Assembly: GCA_032209605.1 (NCBI GenBank)
Contig: JASFXZ010000001.1
Location: 33,298,619-33,362,618, forward strand
Length of the DNA: 64,000 bases
From: Mactromeris polynyma
Lineage: Eukaryota > Mollusca > Bivalvia > Venerida > Mactridae
Direction of reading: 5' to 3'
Part shown: in pieces, positions 1 through 13,000 of the stretch
Position numbering within the stretch: the stretch's first letter is position 1
How the letters are laid out: the number at the start of each line of letters is the position of its first letter
Position numbers and translations under genes: made by a program
The notes under the pieces: model-generated
What the model was told of the DNA's origin: nothing
Seen by the model: the letters and a program-made list of their open reading frames with translations, nothing else
Databases searched by the model: none

Positions 1-222
1 AAGAAATACAAGTTATAAGGAGCTCTGTACAAGTTAGCAGTGTAACTAACATACACAATGATACAATATATAGCTGTAAAAAAACAGCATACATGAAGTA
101 CTGCACTTTGTATGTAGACAAGATCCACATGGATCAAAGGAAAATATATTCAAAATACTCGTTAAAATGTCAGTCCATCGTCGTTGGAACAATTCCAGAT
201 TTCAGTTAATGAATAACATTTC

Positions 223-228
223 TTTATT
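223..228 (-). terminator. Candidate poly(A) signal of the CREB3L gene
   Basis: AATAAA on the minus strand (TTTATT on plus), about 160 nt beyond the TAA stop at 389-391. The window from here to position 1 would be the gene's 3' end. The cleavage site cannot be seen. Confidence 0.45.
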
Positions 229-388
229 CTTAAAATTACAGTAACACACACAAAAAATTCATCACTTCTAAATTCTTAAATATTATGCAAATCATTTGAA
301 TTTCACTGCTACCAATTAAAAATCATGCATTTCTCGTATATTTGTTCTGTTTTACTGAATCAAATTATCTTTAATGAAAAGAAAGATT

Positions 389-3300
389 TTACAGGTCACG
401 TTTCCTGTCTTTTGTATTATCTGTTTCCTGAGCCGTAGCTTGTTGATCACTTGCAGTCTTATACTCTGCTTCACTTGACACGTATGTGACGTTGGATTCA
501 ATGTCAGGTGGCACTACTCCTTTCTCGATTTGCACATACACAACATTGTCCCTTTTCTCCTGCACTGAGTTTTTATCATGTTTATTAACCTGAGATTCAA
601 TACCATCTAGCTCCAGATCCTGAATTTCAGCCTCCTTCACAATTTCTGGTGCAACAGGTGATTGGGGTTGCTCCCAGAATAGTGGCGAGCGTGTGGTGAT
701 ACCGTATGGGTCATCGTCTGTTGGTAGCATGTCTTCTGCTGACTTGTGAAGTAAATTTCGAGACTTTCCAGGAATTGGAACTGATTGAATGTCTTCCATA
801 GAGTCCTGGTCTCGGAATGGGTTGAAGTTTGGTACAATTAAAAATGCAAACGACAGCAGAAGGACCTGAAAAAGCAACATACAGTTATAGACATAAACAA
901 TGTAAAGGCAATATACAATAAAGTTCACAAAAATGAACAATAACAATCTTAAAAGCATCTTCATCCATAATTCATTTTCAAAAATTATAAATCATGTTGC
1001 TGAAATTTTATACAACAGTTCAGTCAGTTTTGGAAACGACTAAAACCTCAGAAGTCATTGTTGCAGTCAGTTTAATTAACTACTAGTAGGATGATAAATA
1101 CAGTATATGCGTAAGAATGCAACTTACCATAACACAAGTAGATGCCTGAGCAGTCCTTGTTGATTTCAGACTGAGCATTGATTGTAGCTTCTTTAACTGG
1201 TTCATCACGGTTCTGAAAAACAGTAAATCAAAACATGCTTAATTCCACCATCATTATTGAAAACAAAAGTAATAATGAAAGATATGCGGGCCATAATGCC
1301 TATGACTGCAGTAATATCTTGGCTTAATACTCTTCCTTATAAGGCACTAAAGGTGTAAAAACAGCAGATGTATATGTATTGTTAAATGTTAAATTCTGGT
1401 AAACATCAAGGAAGAACAAATTCATAAGCTACTTAATCACATCATGACATACTCGGGTTGCCCAACATTGTATAGATTAAGCAATGTGTCGCCTTACAAG
1501 TTACAGTAAAGAATTAAATATATATATGCACTTAAAGGTTACATTTTCTTAGCAACCAAAATAACTGAACTTACACATTTTGTTTCTCCAAGATTTCAAC
1601 TTTCTTGTTAAGTGATTGATTTTCTTGTGTACATTTTTTCACTCTCTTTTCCAATCCATCAACATAGTCCATTTTCCTTTTACGACTCTCCTTGGCCGAC
1701 ACCTGAACATGTAACAAAACAGATAAATCACATTGCAAAATATTTAACTCCACTGACAAAAGCAAAAAATCAGTCGAAATACAAAACGCGCTTCCAAATA
1801 TTAAAAAATGTCACAAGTACTTTTTTAGTACTTTTGTTACTTTTCATTTCATCATGGTACAGATGTGAAAATTTAATTGTACTTATTTATTTTACATTGA
1901 TTTTTCAACACATTACAACAACTTATAATAATCAATTATGACGGCTGCCTGCTTCCTCGGCAACGAATCAGTACTAGCGCCAAATTCAGAGATTTGTCGA
2001 GACTGTGGGACCAATCTCACCCATACAGGATTTACACTCATTTTCTTGAGTTTAGCACTATACCCCTAGTCTAATACGACATGTCTCACACATTATAATA
2101 GCAACACGTCCAGACAATACAACTTCTGCAAACTCTTACCTTATTTCTTATTTTTCTTCTGACAGCTTTTAATGCTCTCTCTTCCTCCTTGGTGAGAGGC
2201 ATATCGGAGGGTAAACTAACACCTTCTCTAGCTAATAGATCCTTCTCTTCATCTGTAAGTCTTAACTCAAAGTTGCCTGAGGTTTGTGCTTCTGTTGATA
2301 CATCTTTCATTGTGAAAGGTAATGTGTCAGACGTGGGGGTAACTTTGATTATTTTTATAGTCTTGGTTTCCATACCGTCAGAGCTGACAGCTGTGTTAGT
2401 TGTTGTGTCAAACGTTATGAGGTCTGAATGATTACCTAAATATATAATATACATTCCATAAGCATAACATAGTACACTTAGATGTATTTCTAAGATATCT
2501 CTGCTCTAACAGACTAACACATGCACTTATATTGACTTTCATGTACACTTGTACAATCTGCATTTTGTAACAAAATTCTGAATCTGATTTGTTTAATTAA
2601 CTTTTATAATCATAAGCACTCATTTAACGCTATCTTTGAACAGAAAATTCACATACAAAAACAGATATAATTAAATAACCATTCTATCTACAGTACCTCA
2701 AAAAATGTTCTTGCTAAGAAAAAAAATTCACAGACATTTTTGTAACAGAACTGATTAGAATGAAAATTAAGTAGATAAACATCAGAATAAAGAAAACCCT
2801 TTTGTACCTAAGTCAATTGAGATATCTTCATCCATTGCATTTCCACTTTCGCCTATTATACCACTAGGATCTATTGTATCAAAATCCACATTCTGAATAT
2901 CACTGAAGTCAAAGTTTCCTAGTTCAAAATTTTCCATATCAGAAACTCCAGTAGTATCAGGGCTGCATGACAGCTGGTCCCTATAATTCACAGGGCTTAA
3001 TTCATCGTTGAATTGTAAGTCACTCTGTGGTGAACCAGACATACTTCCAATATCAGTGCACATGTTTAATAAGTCAATTTCTGTATTTCGTGGTGAGTTT
3101 CCACCAGAGTCAATAGATACACCGCTATCACTGCTGGCAGCAGGGGATCTCAGTGGTTGCATGACATAATCATGATCTGTGAATGTTGGATTTTTGGATG
3201 TTGCTTTGGAGTTTTCAAGGCTGTCAAGTAGATCATTGTTGAAGAGGTCATCATATTCACCAACTAAACCAAGATTAGACTGCAAAGAAAGAAATTGAAG

Positions 3301-4263
3301 AATATAACATTTATAAAAAAAATATTTATGTCACATTTACATTGTACCTAAACAATATCCGAAATTGACAACATGTAACATGATTTATGTAAGCAAAAAT
3401 AAGTGTCCAACTTAATTAAATATTTTAAAATGCTTGTCTGATATCCATGGTAAAATTGAATTGCTTTATTAAAAATTTAACACGAACATCGTTTATTTTT
3501 TGCTTGTCCAAATCAATTTCACCTGTCCTAGGCATCGGGCGAGTGGTATTATATTAAAGAATGTTAATGTATTACAATTAGATTAAGTATTTCAAATAGT
3601 TTTTTCTGCATTTTAAAAATAATATTATTATTCAATTATAATCACAAACGATGATTTAAATGCCTATAGACATCAAGTTATAAATACATGTATGTTAGCT
3701 AACCCAACTTATAAACATATGTATACTTTTCAGCAATCATGATTGATCAGCATATTTTATTTTTAAAGTCAAACTAATCAGCAGAAACTAAAGTTGCAGA
3801 AAATTGTGATATTACTTTTAAGTTCCAATCATACTCATAGTCAATAGTCTTTTCAAAGTAATCATCATCCCCTAAATATGAGAACATGCTTGTAATGTCC
3901 ATGTTTAAATTAAATGAACAGCACCAACTGAAGTCTATCAACCATCTGACAGTCTATTCACAATCCACCAAATAATAATGATGCAAGAACATGAATGACT
4001 AAATCATGTATCATAGTTTGTACCAGCTGTGGTATACACAAGTGCTTGTGGCTATTGATCATCATTGGCAAGTATAGAAATGGAAATTTCCAGAAGTCAA
4101 CATCAGTGTTTAGCAATCTCAATGTCAACACAAAAGCTATTCAGCATAGAAAAAGCATGTAATGTCTTACAAAGTCCAAGGTTTGAATCTCAGGCAACTC
4201 TCCTGCCAGAATCCCTTCAGATTGATCAAATAACAAATCTAGAACAGCTGATTGACTCGCCAT
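389..4263 (-). CDS. CREB3L: CREB3-like ER-anchored bZIP transcription factor (CREB3L3/L4-like)
   Basis: Coding exons (minus): 3816-3902 (exon 1b), 2808-3279, 2140-2435, 1575-1702, 1128-1212, 389-865. All junctions are GT-AG and the frame is continuous, giving 514 aa; using exon 1a (4171-4263) instead gives 516 aa. Numbering for the 1b form: acidic N-terminal activation region about 1-240; conserved pre-bZIP block starting LTDEEKDLL; basic region [17 protein letters not shown] at 279-295; zipper heptads L302, C309, L316, L323, V330, L337; single membrane helix about 353-367; then RNLL at 392-395, which fits the site-1 protease RxxL pattern in the lumen, and an N-V-T glycosylation sequon further on. 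Family knowledge: these proteins sit in the ER, are cut by S1P/S2P in the Golgi, and the released N-terminus activates secretory or UPR genes. The pre-bZIP block and the site-1 region resemble CREB3L3/L4 more than CREB3 itself. V286 and K289 replace the usual Q residues of NKQSAQES. The exact orthologue is not settled. Confidence 0.93.
3816..3902 (-). CDS. CREB3L: CREB3L exon 1b, alternative first coding exon
   Basis: ATG at 3900-3902 opens 29 codons ([19 protein letters not shown]..., rich in D, E and Y) and ends in phase 0 at a GTAAT donor (3814-3815). Exon 2 begins in phase 0 with [11 protein letters not shown]. It cannot follow exon 1a in frame: the nearest upstream acceptor (CAG, followed by TTGGTGCTG) leads from phase 0 into a TAA stop. 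It is therefore best read as an alternative first exon with its own promoter. Confidence 0.6.
4171..4263 (-). CDS. CREB3L: CREB3L exon 1a, alternative first coding exon
   Basis: ATG at 4261-4263 in the context AAAATGGCG opens 31 codons ([19 protein letters not shown]...) and ends in phase 0 at a GTAAGA donor (4169-4170). The [11 protein letters not shown] stretch is acidic and hydrophobic, like the N-terminal activation segment of CREB3-family proteins. It joins exon 2 (3279) in frame. A plus-strand reading frame over the same bases is just its antisense. Confidence 0.62.
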
Positions 4264-4680
4264 TTTGACACAGTAGGTCAGTGTCTCAGGTACTATGTGT
4301 TGGAACTAATGACATCAGAATCGACCACGTCACTGAAAACAGAGTGTTCGAATTAACATCAACGATAATAACACCTTCAATTTGATCAGGAAGGATCAGT
4401 TGTCATGTGACTGACATAAACAAAATTAAACAACAAAGAGAGCTTCATGTCTACACAAAAGGAATAAGTATAAAAGAAATGAATATTTGGTAAAATAAAA
4501 AAATACCTATGTGACTACCAAAATTTCGCTTTTGTTGGGTGTTTTGATGATATTATGGTTTTGCAAGCTCTGACACAACGCAATTGACGTGTTCCGGAAG
4601 TTGACGTAATTTCTATAAATAGATATTGGAAATCCTGGAAACGGTTTGGGTGCAACGAATATGACTTCCGGTTACAAATT
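4264..4680 (-). promoter_or_regulatory. Candidate CREB3L promoter with UPRE, CRE-like and ETS sites
   Basis: Upstream of exon 1a the sequence holds TGACGTGG on the minus strand (CCACGTCA at 4325-4332), an exact UPR-element core. It also holds TGACGTG (4585-4591), TGACGTAA (4602-4609), CCGGAAG (4594-4600), a canonical ETS site ACTTCCGG (4664-4671), and a TATAAATA-like string near 4614. XBP1, ATF6 and CREB3-family factors bind UPRE/CRE-like sites, so feedback control is plausible. No transcription start can be placed. Confidence 0.45.
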
Positions 4681-5036
4681 GTATCGCTGTCGTCTGATCA
4701 AGTAGTACTTAGATTTTAGCTTTTTACGTATAAAATCCCGTCGATATGGTGTATGTGCAGAAATTATATTCATCTTTCCATTAAAACCCTAAACATATAT
4801 CAAGGAGTAATTCTATATATATAGTTAAAAAATATCGATCTTCGAACCTAATTCGGCGTGAATTTTTTCTTCTCCATTCTGAATCGTTACTTTGATATTG
4901 ACGCATTTCTCAACCGAAAGAAGTCGATTTTTTATTTTAAAAAACAGAAATAAGTTGTTATGTTACTATGTCTCTAAGATGTGGAGATAATAATAAGAAC
5001 TACAGAAGTGTTCTAACTATGATTGATCGTACTACT

Positions 5037-5330
5037 TTATTCTAAGAGTGTGGACCCGTATCTAACTGACGCTGCGACCCAGTTTGCGTTTGAGTATTTT
5101 AAAAGTTGTCTAGGCTTGGGTTTATATCTACGAAGGGAGATATTACATGTTGATAAAACAATATCAGGATCAGCTTCACCAATGGGAGGCATTGTTTCAA
5201 TATTATCAATTATAGATGGAGAATTTGTAAAGAGCAGGTCTAAGATTTTGTTATTTCTAGTTGGTTTGTCAACTAACTAGCTAAGTGAGTGGTCTGCAGC
5301 AATGTCTAGTAATTCTTGGTTATGTTTTAA
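5037..5330 (-). pseudogene. Non-LTR retrotransposon endonuclease fragment
   Basis: On the minus strand the translation contains LVDKPTRNNKILDLLFTN followed by a hydrophobic stretch and RRYKPKPRQL. This is the typical end of the AP-endonuclease domain of CR1/Jockey/L2-type LINE elements (QLVD.PTR..N.LDL.FTN). An in-frame TAG sits just before LVD, where a Q codon is usual, and the frame ends at a TAA at 5037-5039. No reverse transcriptase follows. It is a dead, 5'- and 3'-truncated copy. Confidence 0.7.
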
Positions 5331-5339
5331 ATTAACGGT

Positions 5340-5830
5340 TATAGGTAAAAACTAATTAAGTAACTAGACAAAAAGTGCCAGAATTTAATTCAGTGTAAGA
5401 AGCATACGAAGCATACGAAGCAAATAAACATATATACTAAAGAAGCACACATTTTCTTTTGAAACAGTCACCAAGATGGGCATTTGTCGCTGGTGTTTAA
5501 GTGACGTAATGACTACAGACATGAAATGACGTCATAATAAAAACAGAAGCTGGTAGTAAAAATAGAAAGGAATGATCTTCACATTTTTTCTTTCAGTTTA
5601 TCTAAATTAACTGTTATTCTCTCGTGGCGTATTTTTTACTTGTTTATATAGCTTGTCCTATTTCCCTTATACAAGTTTGTACTTAGTGTTTTAAATTTGT
5701 ATTGTTCGATTTCTACCTCCCTATGCGTACCTCCTGGTATGTTTGGTATTGTTTTGTGTCCCTCCCTGTGTGTCACCTCCCTTTTATTTTGTCTATATCA
5801 CCTGTCTATGGAAGTTTGTATTTTTAGCCT
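5340..5830 (+). repeat. Dispersed repeat copy carrying CRE-like sites
   Basis: The left half (5350-5590) aligns by eye with 34085-34290: 'aactagacaaaaagt', 'atactaa(a/g)gaagca', 'ttgtcgctg', 'gctggtag'. It contains TGACGTAA (5502-5509) and a perfect CRE, TGACGTCA (5527-5534). The right half is pyrimidine-rich with 'acctccct' words. No coding potential is evident. Confidence 0.5.
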
Positions 5831-5849
5831 ACCCCCATAACTGCGTATT

Positions 5850-6060
5850 TTTAATCTCAAATAATTTTTGACCAATATATTCACAAATGAACTCAAATAT
5901 ACACAAAAATTGTATTGAAAGTGGAAAATTGTGCATATTCTATAGGTGTATTAGGTCCATATAGTCAACAGGAGAACTCTATTTTCCGCACTAATTTCAT
6001 TCGAACAGTAAATATAACATAATATATATGAATTTAACTGATATGTCAGGTTGTATATTT
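5850..6060 (+). repeat. Outlying monomer of the ~172-bp satellite
   Basis: Contains the satellite words 'tatattcacaaatgaactcaaatatac', split here as 'tattcacaaatgaactcaa', then 'gaaaattgtgcatattctat', 'aggtccatatagtcaacagg' and 'gaactctattttccgcacta'. It is separated from the main array by about 1.1 kb. Confidence 0.7.
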
Positions 6061-7164
6061 GGGGACCAGAACATATTTCGAGCAATATTTCGAATGAGAT
6101 ACTGTTATTCAATATTCTATACAGAATCATTTAATACTTGAATCATGGTGTTGCTGTCTAATTAAAAATGTAACGAATTTATATTCACAGTACCTCAAAG
6201 TATTCAAACTGAACTAGAGGTATGTTCTATTATACACTTCGCCTTGTTTTACAATAACTGGGACCGACAATTCGGCCCCGCAAATACCGTGAGACGACCG
6301 GCTAATATGGTCAAAGTATTTATTTCCAACGAGTGAGGGTATGTTCTTTATTTCCAACGAGTGAGAACCGGTTAAATGTTTAACATACGGCGTGTTTTTT
6401 CGGAGCTCCGTCCACCACGCGCAGATACAAATGCAACTTCAAGATGTTTTCCCACTCAAAGTTTGCTAGCACGGTCATTGAGATTCCAGGTGTCAAAAAT
6501 GTCAAAACGCACACTTATTAAAATACTTGTATTTCAAGTATGTCATATATCTCTCCGATGTTGAAACTGTAGTCGTTAGATATGCCTACAGTTGGAGACA
6601 TAGAGGGAAAAAGCATTAGAAAGATAAATAAGCATTTTTATTCTAACTAATTGAAACCTACCCAGCTTTAAATTCTTAAATAAATGTGAAACCAAAATGT
6701 GATCGCAAAAACTGAATTCCTGTCTCAAAACTCAAACATTGCAAAAGTATCAATGGGATACGTTTACTTTTCTTTGTTACTCGGCAAAAAACCTGAAACT
6801 TAAGTATCCGTTATAATCCCGGGCCTTGATGTTTACGTACATGTGGACTATATTACAAGTCTAGATATTAGAATGATGACAGACTAATACAAAGAATTAT
6901 GTCAATGAGTCTAAAGTAATGCAATGGTACAGACAGTATAAAACTAGATAAAAGTGTACCCCCACGAGAGGGATACATTGATGCTGTACATAAGTACGAT
7001 ATGTTTTATGAGATAAGTTTTATTTTCAAACAACCAGAAGAGCATAGACCCATGTGGTACATATTAACATACGTTTATAGAGACATTTACATCATCACTT
7101 ATGCATTTACACATGTGGTACATATTAACGTACTTTTATATAAATATTATATTGCTTATAAATC
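6061..7164. other. Intergenic DNA, no gene seen
   Basis: AT-rich sequence. The only structure noticed is a short direct repeat, 'tatttccaacgagtgag', near 6326 and 6350. The small reading frames here have no recognisable protein. Confidence 0.5.
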
Positions 7165-8130
7165 AATAATAATCAATAGGTGAACTCTATTTTCCTCACT
7201 AATTGCATTCAAAATAGAAAGATTAACACATCTGAGATGTATTTAACGTCCATATATTCAAACATGAACTCAAATATACCCATAAATTGCATTCAACGTG
7301 GGAAATTGTGCTTATTCTATAGGTATATAAGGTCAATATAATCAACAGGTGAACTGCATTTTCCTCACTAATTGCATTCAAAATAGTAAATATATCACAT
7401 TATATATGAATGTTAGGTCAATATATTCACAAATAAACTCAAATATACCCATCAATTGCATTGAAGTTGGGAAATTGTGCACATTCATTTGGTATATTAG
7501 GTCAATATAATCAACAGGTGAACTCTATTTTCCGCACTAATTGCATTCAAAACAGTGAATAAGTCATATTATATATGAATCTTAGGTCAATATATTCACA
7601 AATGAACTCAAATATACCCATAAACTGTATTCAAAATAGGAAATTTGGCATATTCTTTAGGTATATTAAGTCCATATAGTCAGACAACAAGAGAACTCTA
7701 TTTTCCTCACTAATTACATTCAAAAAAGTGAATTATTATGTAACATATGACTTTTAGTTCAATATATTCAAAAATGAACTCAAATATACCAATATATCAA
7801 TATATTCACAATTGAAATCAAATAAACCCATAAACTGTATTCAAAATAGGAAATTTGGCATATTCTTTAGGTATATTAGGTCCATATAGTCAGTCAACAG
7901 GTGAACTCTATTTTCCTCACTAATTGCATTCAAAACAGTGAATATGACATATAACATATGACTTTTAGTTCAATATAATCAAAAATTAACTCAAATATAC
8001 CCATAAATTGCATTCAAAATGGAAAATTTTGCATATTCTTTAGGCATATTATGTCCATTTAATCAACAGGTGAACTTTATTACCCTCACTTATTGCAATC
8101 AAAACAGTCAATATAACATATATCATTTTT
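7165..8130 (+). repeat. Satellite array, ~172-bp monomer, about 5.5 copies
   Basis: The landmark 'gtgaactctattttcctcac' or close variants recurs near 7180, 7350, 7520, 7695, 7900 and 8070, so the spacing is about 170-175 bp with one longer unit. Between landmarks every copy carries 'aactcaaatatacccat' and '(t/g)gcatattctttaggtat'. The copies are diverged by substitutions and small indels. Confidence 0.8.
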
Positions 8131-10087
8131 ACATTTGAGCCTGCCGGTATTTTTATATATCGATCAACAGTTTCAATAGGACCTACATGCCTCCCCCATT
8201 TTTATCGTTTTTAGCGAGTTAATATTAAGTACTGATACAGGTTTAACAATTGATTCACTGTTTGGGGTTATATTAACTATATTTAATTGTATAATTATGG
8301 AAAATTTGATACTTAATTTTATAAAATTGAACTAGAAAACATGTCAGACGGACACATTAAAAACAGCATAAAGTGTTAGCGCAACTCTTTGTTTAACTCG
8401 ATATTTATATTTTTCAGTGTCGAAACCGTTAATATGTGCATTTAATTAGTACTGCTCATATTGCTACATAACATTTCGTTCACTAACACTGTATCTGCAT
8501 GTGTTTACCAGGGACCATGTACTTAAATTCGAAATTCATGTACAATAACGAATACTCACAGTGTGTGCATTAGATACAAGTTGTCTCAAAGAGATTAATA
8601 TATATAACGATAAGTTTCTTAAATTCATCGAGCTCCTTAACGTTTTTGATTTTAAGCAATAAATTAATTAAATATGTACTGCATTGCCAGAAATCCCAAG
8701 CAAATCGCTGGCTTATTGATGAAATTGTCTCCCTTGAAAATACGCTATCGGCAGTATCGATTTGTCAGTTCGCTCAATTTGTGGCTATTGAAATATAGAG
8801 TAAACAGTTTTTTAAATTATCATAATGTTTTTGTTATTTAATTCACATAATTTATTCACATATGAGCACAAACTTCAATGTTTCCTTTTTCAAAAAAATA
8901 TAAATTATTTTATGATTGATTATTATCTTCATGCTTCCCTGTTTGATTTAAAATTGTTATTATTGATCCTTATTGATCCTTATATCTTTAACTGAAAACC
9001 ACACGAAAAACTGTAATTTCATAAAATATCCCATTTTTAGATACATATTTAAAGTATTTATATTTAAAGTACAATATTTATTCACATATGTGCATAAACT
9101 ACAAAATATAAATATTTTAATGGTGTTTTTAAAATGCGAATTAAATGTGATATTCATGCTTCCCTGTTTGATTTAAATTAATTAGCAATGTATTTGAAAA
9201 AAACTGAAAATACAATTTTGTTTCCAATAATTTTGAATACACAATATATATGTACGCGTGATTAAAATTGATTAAACTGGGGTTAATTAAGTTGTAACAG
9301 AGAACGCCACATTCATAAAACACTACCTCCCCACACAGATGCCAGGGAAACATCAGCATACGAAATATTTGCATAAAAAGATTAAGATGTTGGAAATTCA
9401 CGTATTCTTCAATTCATATGAAGAAGTCTTTAATTATTTGAAGAGCTCCGCAAATATTTTAGTTTTATGTAGATTTGGCGTTCCATAATTGTAAATTATA
9501 TTCATAAAATTTATCATATGTTGATACTTAGAAGAAAATGCATATAAATATATATATACAAATGTATAACGAATGAGTAATTCCGCGGCAATATTTGCGC
9601 AGTAAATAAAACTCGGTTCGAGTACAGCGTGACTCGAATCATTTCAATCAACAGTAAGGGGAAGTAATTATTACGAGAAATGTGACTATTGGTACGACCA
9701 CCGAGGTCATTAGTAGTATCTTAGAATGCGTCGTAAAGATTATCTCCCCTTATAAATGTTTACCGTTGCTCTTCTTCAATTGTTGGTGTTAATAAAGGTT
9801 TTTGTCAGGTATGTCGTTCATAGAACAAAACTATTAGTTATACTTAAACTTCGATTAGAATGGAATTATTATCTCTGCAGTCTACATGACATTTTTTGAT
9901 GGATCAATGATCCGACGATTCGTCCCAAATAGTTTCGTACTCGGACCGCTTCTTTGAGTATTCCAATAAATGAGCGTTTAAAATACTATGCTTTTGTTCA
10001 CAAATAGAACGCTATTCTATTATTCAGCTTTATTTCTCCAATTTTAGTTTAGCAATGCTTACGATTGGCTAATGATACACGGTAGTT
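8131..10087. other. Intergenic DNA upstream of the coiled-coil gene
   Basis: Very AT-rich. A diverged direct duplication is visible: 'tcatgcttccctgtttgatt' occurs at about 8930 and again at about 9152, each preceded by 'ttcacatatg(a/t)gcac/t'. The last 500 bases before the ATG at 10088 should hold the promoter, but no TATA box or other site stands out. Confidence 0.4.
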
Positions 10088-13000
10088 ATGAGAAGAACTG
10101 GTGCACGTCTTACACTGTCTGGTGCCATGTCACAGCAAACACATCTAGATCCAATTGACATTGCAGAAAATAAAAGCTCTAGTGTAACAAAGACGGAGCG
10201 TGAACATAAGGTAATTTCGTGTAGTTCAAGACAAGGGTCCACTGGGGAACTGTGGAGGATGCTGGTCATTTGTAATTGCAACATATTTTCTTCAGGACCA
10301 TTAAATTTTTCATTTATTATGATTTATATGATATACCAGTGTATCTACTAGCCCTGGATGTACTTATATATCATATTGTTAAACATTCTAAACTTTGTAA
10401 AAAATCCTTTTAATGTAAATACTTTTTTTTCATTTTTGGCATTTGTATAAAACCTGTATACATAATAATATGTTTGTATTAGGTGCTAATAGTAATACAT
10501 TTTTGTAATAAATTATAATATTTAGGCTTCAGTATTTGCTATAAATAAATGTTCTACTATTTGGTTGAGCCATTGTATTAAAGAACATACCGGTAATACA
10601 TATTTCAGCTTCTGAAGCAAGAAAATGCAAAGTTAAAGTCAGATCTTGTGGATATCAGGTAAGTCAGCTTAGAAGTTAGTGATTACATCAATGTAATGTA
10701 TACTGAGAGAACATTAATAGCACTATTTAAGTCAGTTGTTTCCACAGTTGCATGAAATTAAATAGCTGCAGAAAATATACATATATTCATGTGTATTAAT
10801 ATTGCATTAATATATGAAGCATGGATAGTCATACATGTGAGAAGGTGTGCATGCTTATTCTTATGTTACAATCATCTGTTTTGTACATCTATGTTTAGGT
10901 TTCACTAGTCTCAAAATACATTCCTGATATTTTCTATATATACAATTCAACATGCACATGTTGTAAGATGTTATGAATAAATGTGAACATAATTTCATCA
11001 TGGACTGTTGCATGGATGGAATTCTAAAATAATGGCTATGTATATTTTAGATCTATGTACAATCAGCTGGTACACGAGAATGCTCATGAAAAGTTTGATG
11101 AGAGACGTGTTACACTCCTTAAATCACAGATTATACAGTTGGAAAGACAGGTAAGTTGTTATATGCATGACAAAATTAATACAATCTATCGAATATATTT
11201 AGATTTTTAAACTTTTACTGCTAATACTACTATGAAATAGGTTTTTGTTTATGGACGAAGAAATCAGTAGTGTCACGGACATATAAACCATGGATTGGAA
11301 ACTTCCTATAGTATTTACAAAACCTATATATTTCTGGTTATTTTTTATATTTTTTGTGTTTACTCTGTTGTTTGTATGTATGTATTTTTTCACGAAGCCT
11401 GACATTTCTTCCGTCTTTGAGATTGCCAACTTTTGCCAATCGATAAAGGAAAGGAAATTCACGATACTTACTGAGCACATATTTAAGGATTGTGGGTTCT
11501 GACGATATCAGTCAGTTTCTAATCCATAGTTTATATGTCCTTGGAAGTGTACATGTACTGACAGTGGAAAGCAAAACTAGTCATTCTGCAAATAAAGATA
11601 CATATAGGCTTATTTTGTTTTCATCCCTTCACCCTATTTATACTCTACATTATAATTTTAAAACATATGTTAAATATATGATTATGCAATTACGGCGGAT
11701 TTAACAGCAAAATTGATAATAATGAATCTGCTTGCAATTGTGTGTCTATCAAAGTTTCAGAAAGACTTATCATGATTTTGTGAGGATATTTCAATAAAAA
11801 ATTGCATTTTTGTCTAAAAATGTCAAATTCTTCTAAAGGTTTCATAATTCAAAGTTTATTAGCAAGCATGTTGCATTTAATTGTATCACGATTGAAACTC
11901 TCCTGTTTTCAGCTTTTGTTATTTAGTGAATCTCTGTCATCTAGAACTGAGACATTATTTGAGGTTGAAAACAATTTACAATGGTTAGCTGATAAATGCA
12001 GGTGAGTTGTTATTTTGTCCTACATTATATTATGTGTGTCATTAACTTTTACTTATACACTAGGGAAAAGTTATAAGCATTCCATAGCAATTGCATTACC
12101 AGATAGTCTTGCTATGTCAACAACGAATTTTGAATCAATTGTATGATGGTGCAGTTGTTTCAGCATTGTGATTTTAGTAGATATTATTTATGTTACTGAT
12201 AGAAGAAATTAATCTGTACAGCATTAATTTTGTTAAATGTTACTATAAACTGTTTTCACAACCAGTGTAACTTGTATATTATCAATGCAGTATAAAACAT
12301 TCTGGCACAATATTTATAGCCAAGATGTATGGAAGTACAGAGTAAACATAGATGATTTTAGATAGGTTAATTTGAGTTTGATGTTTTGTAGAGTTTATTG
12401 TTCATTCAGGTTACTAATAAGCAAAGATGTTCGTGGTCCACAAGTTCCTGTTGAAAGATCTGATCTTGTGTTGATGGTTGAAACTACGGAATCTGCTAGA
12501 ATAAAACTTTATAAACAAATTGAGGTAAAAAAGATTACAGTACATTCCCTGCAGAACAACACCCTTTGGGAATACCACATTTTCACTGTTGTTGAGAGGT
12601 TGATGCTTTAAGGAAGTGTAGTAAATTCATACTCTTTGAAAAATGACACTGTTGTTGTTGAAGAGAGGTTGTTGCTCAAGAGAGGGCTGCTCTGGAGAGG
12701 TTGCTCTGTATAATGAAAGTGTCTTGTTTCTACATGTATTTGCAATATTTAGTTACTTATTCTTATATAACTTATACTACATTAATAAATCTCCTTGCTT
12801 CTGATACTGAAAATCTGCATGCATCCCTTATCTTTGAAATATGCATGTACAATGTATTTGAACAGTTTTTTTGCATTTTAATGACCATATTTTCTCAGGT
12901 TATAACATAACATAATTATTTTACATGCTAATTTTTAATTTTGAAATTCAATGGAAGGGTAGTTTGGTTCCTGATTAAATGATTTATATGTGTTTTTATA

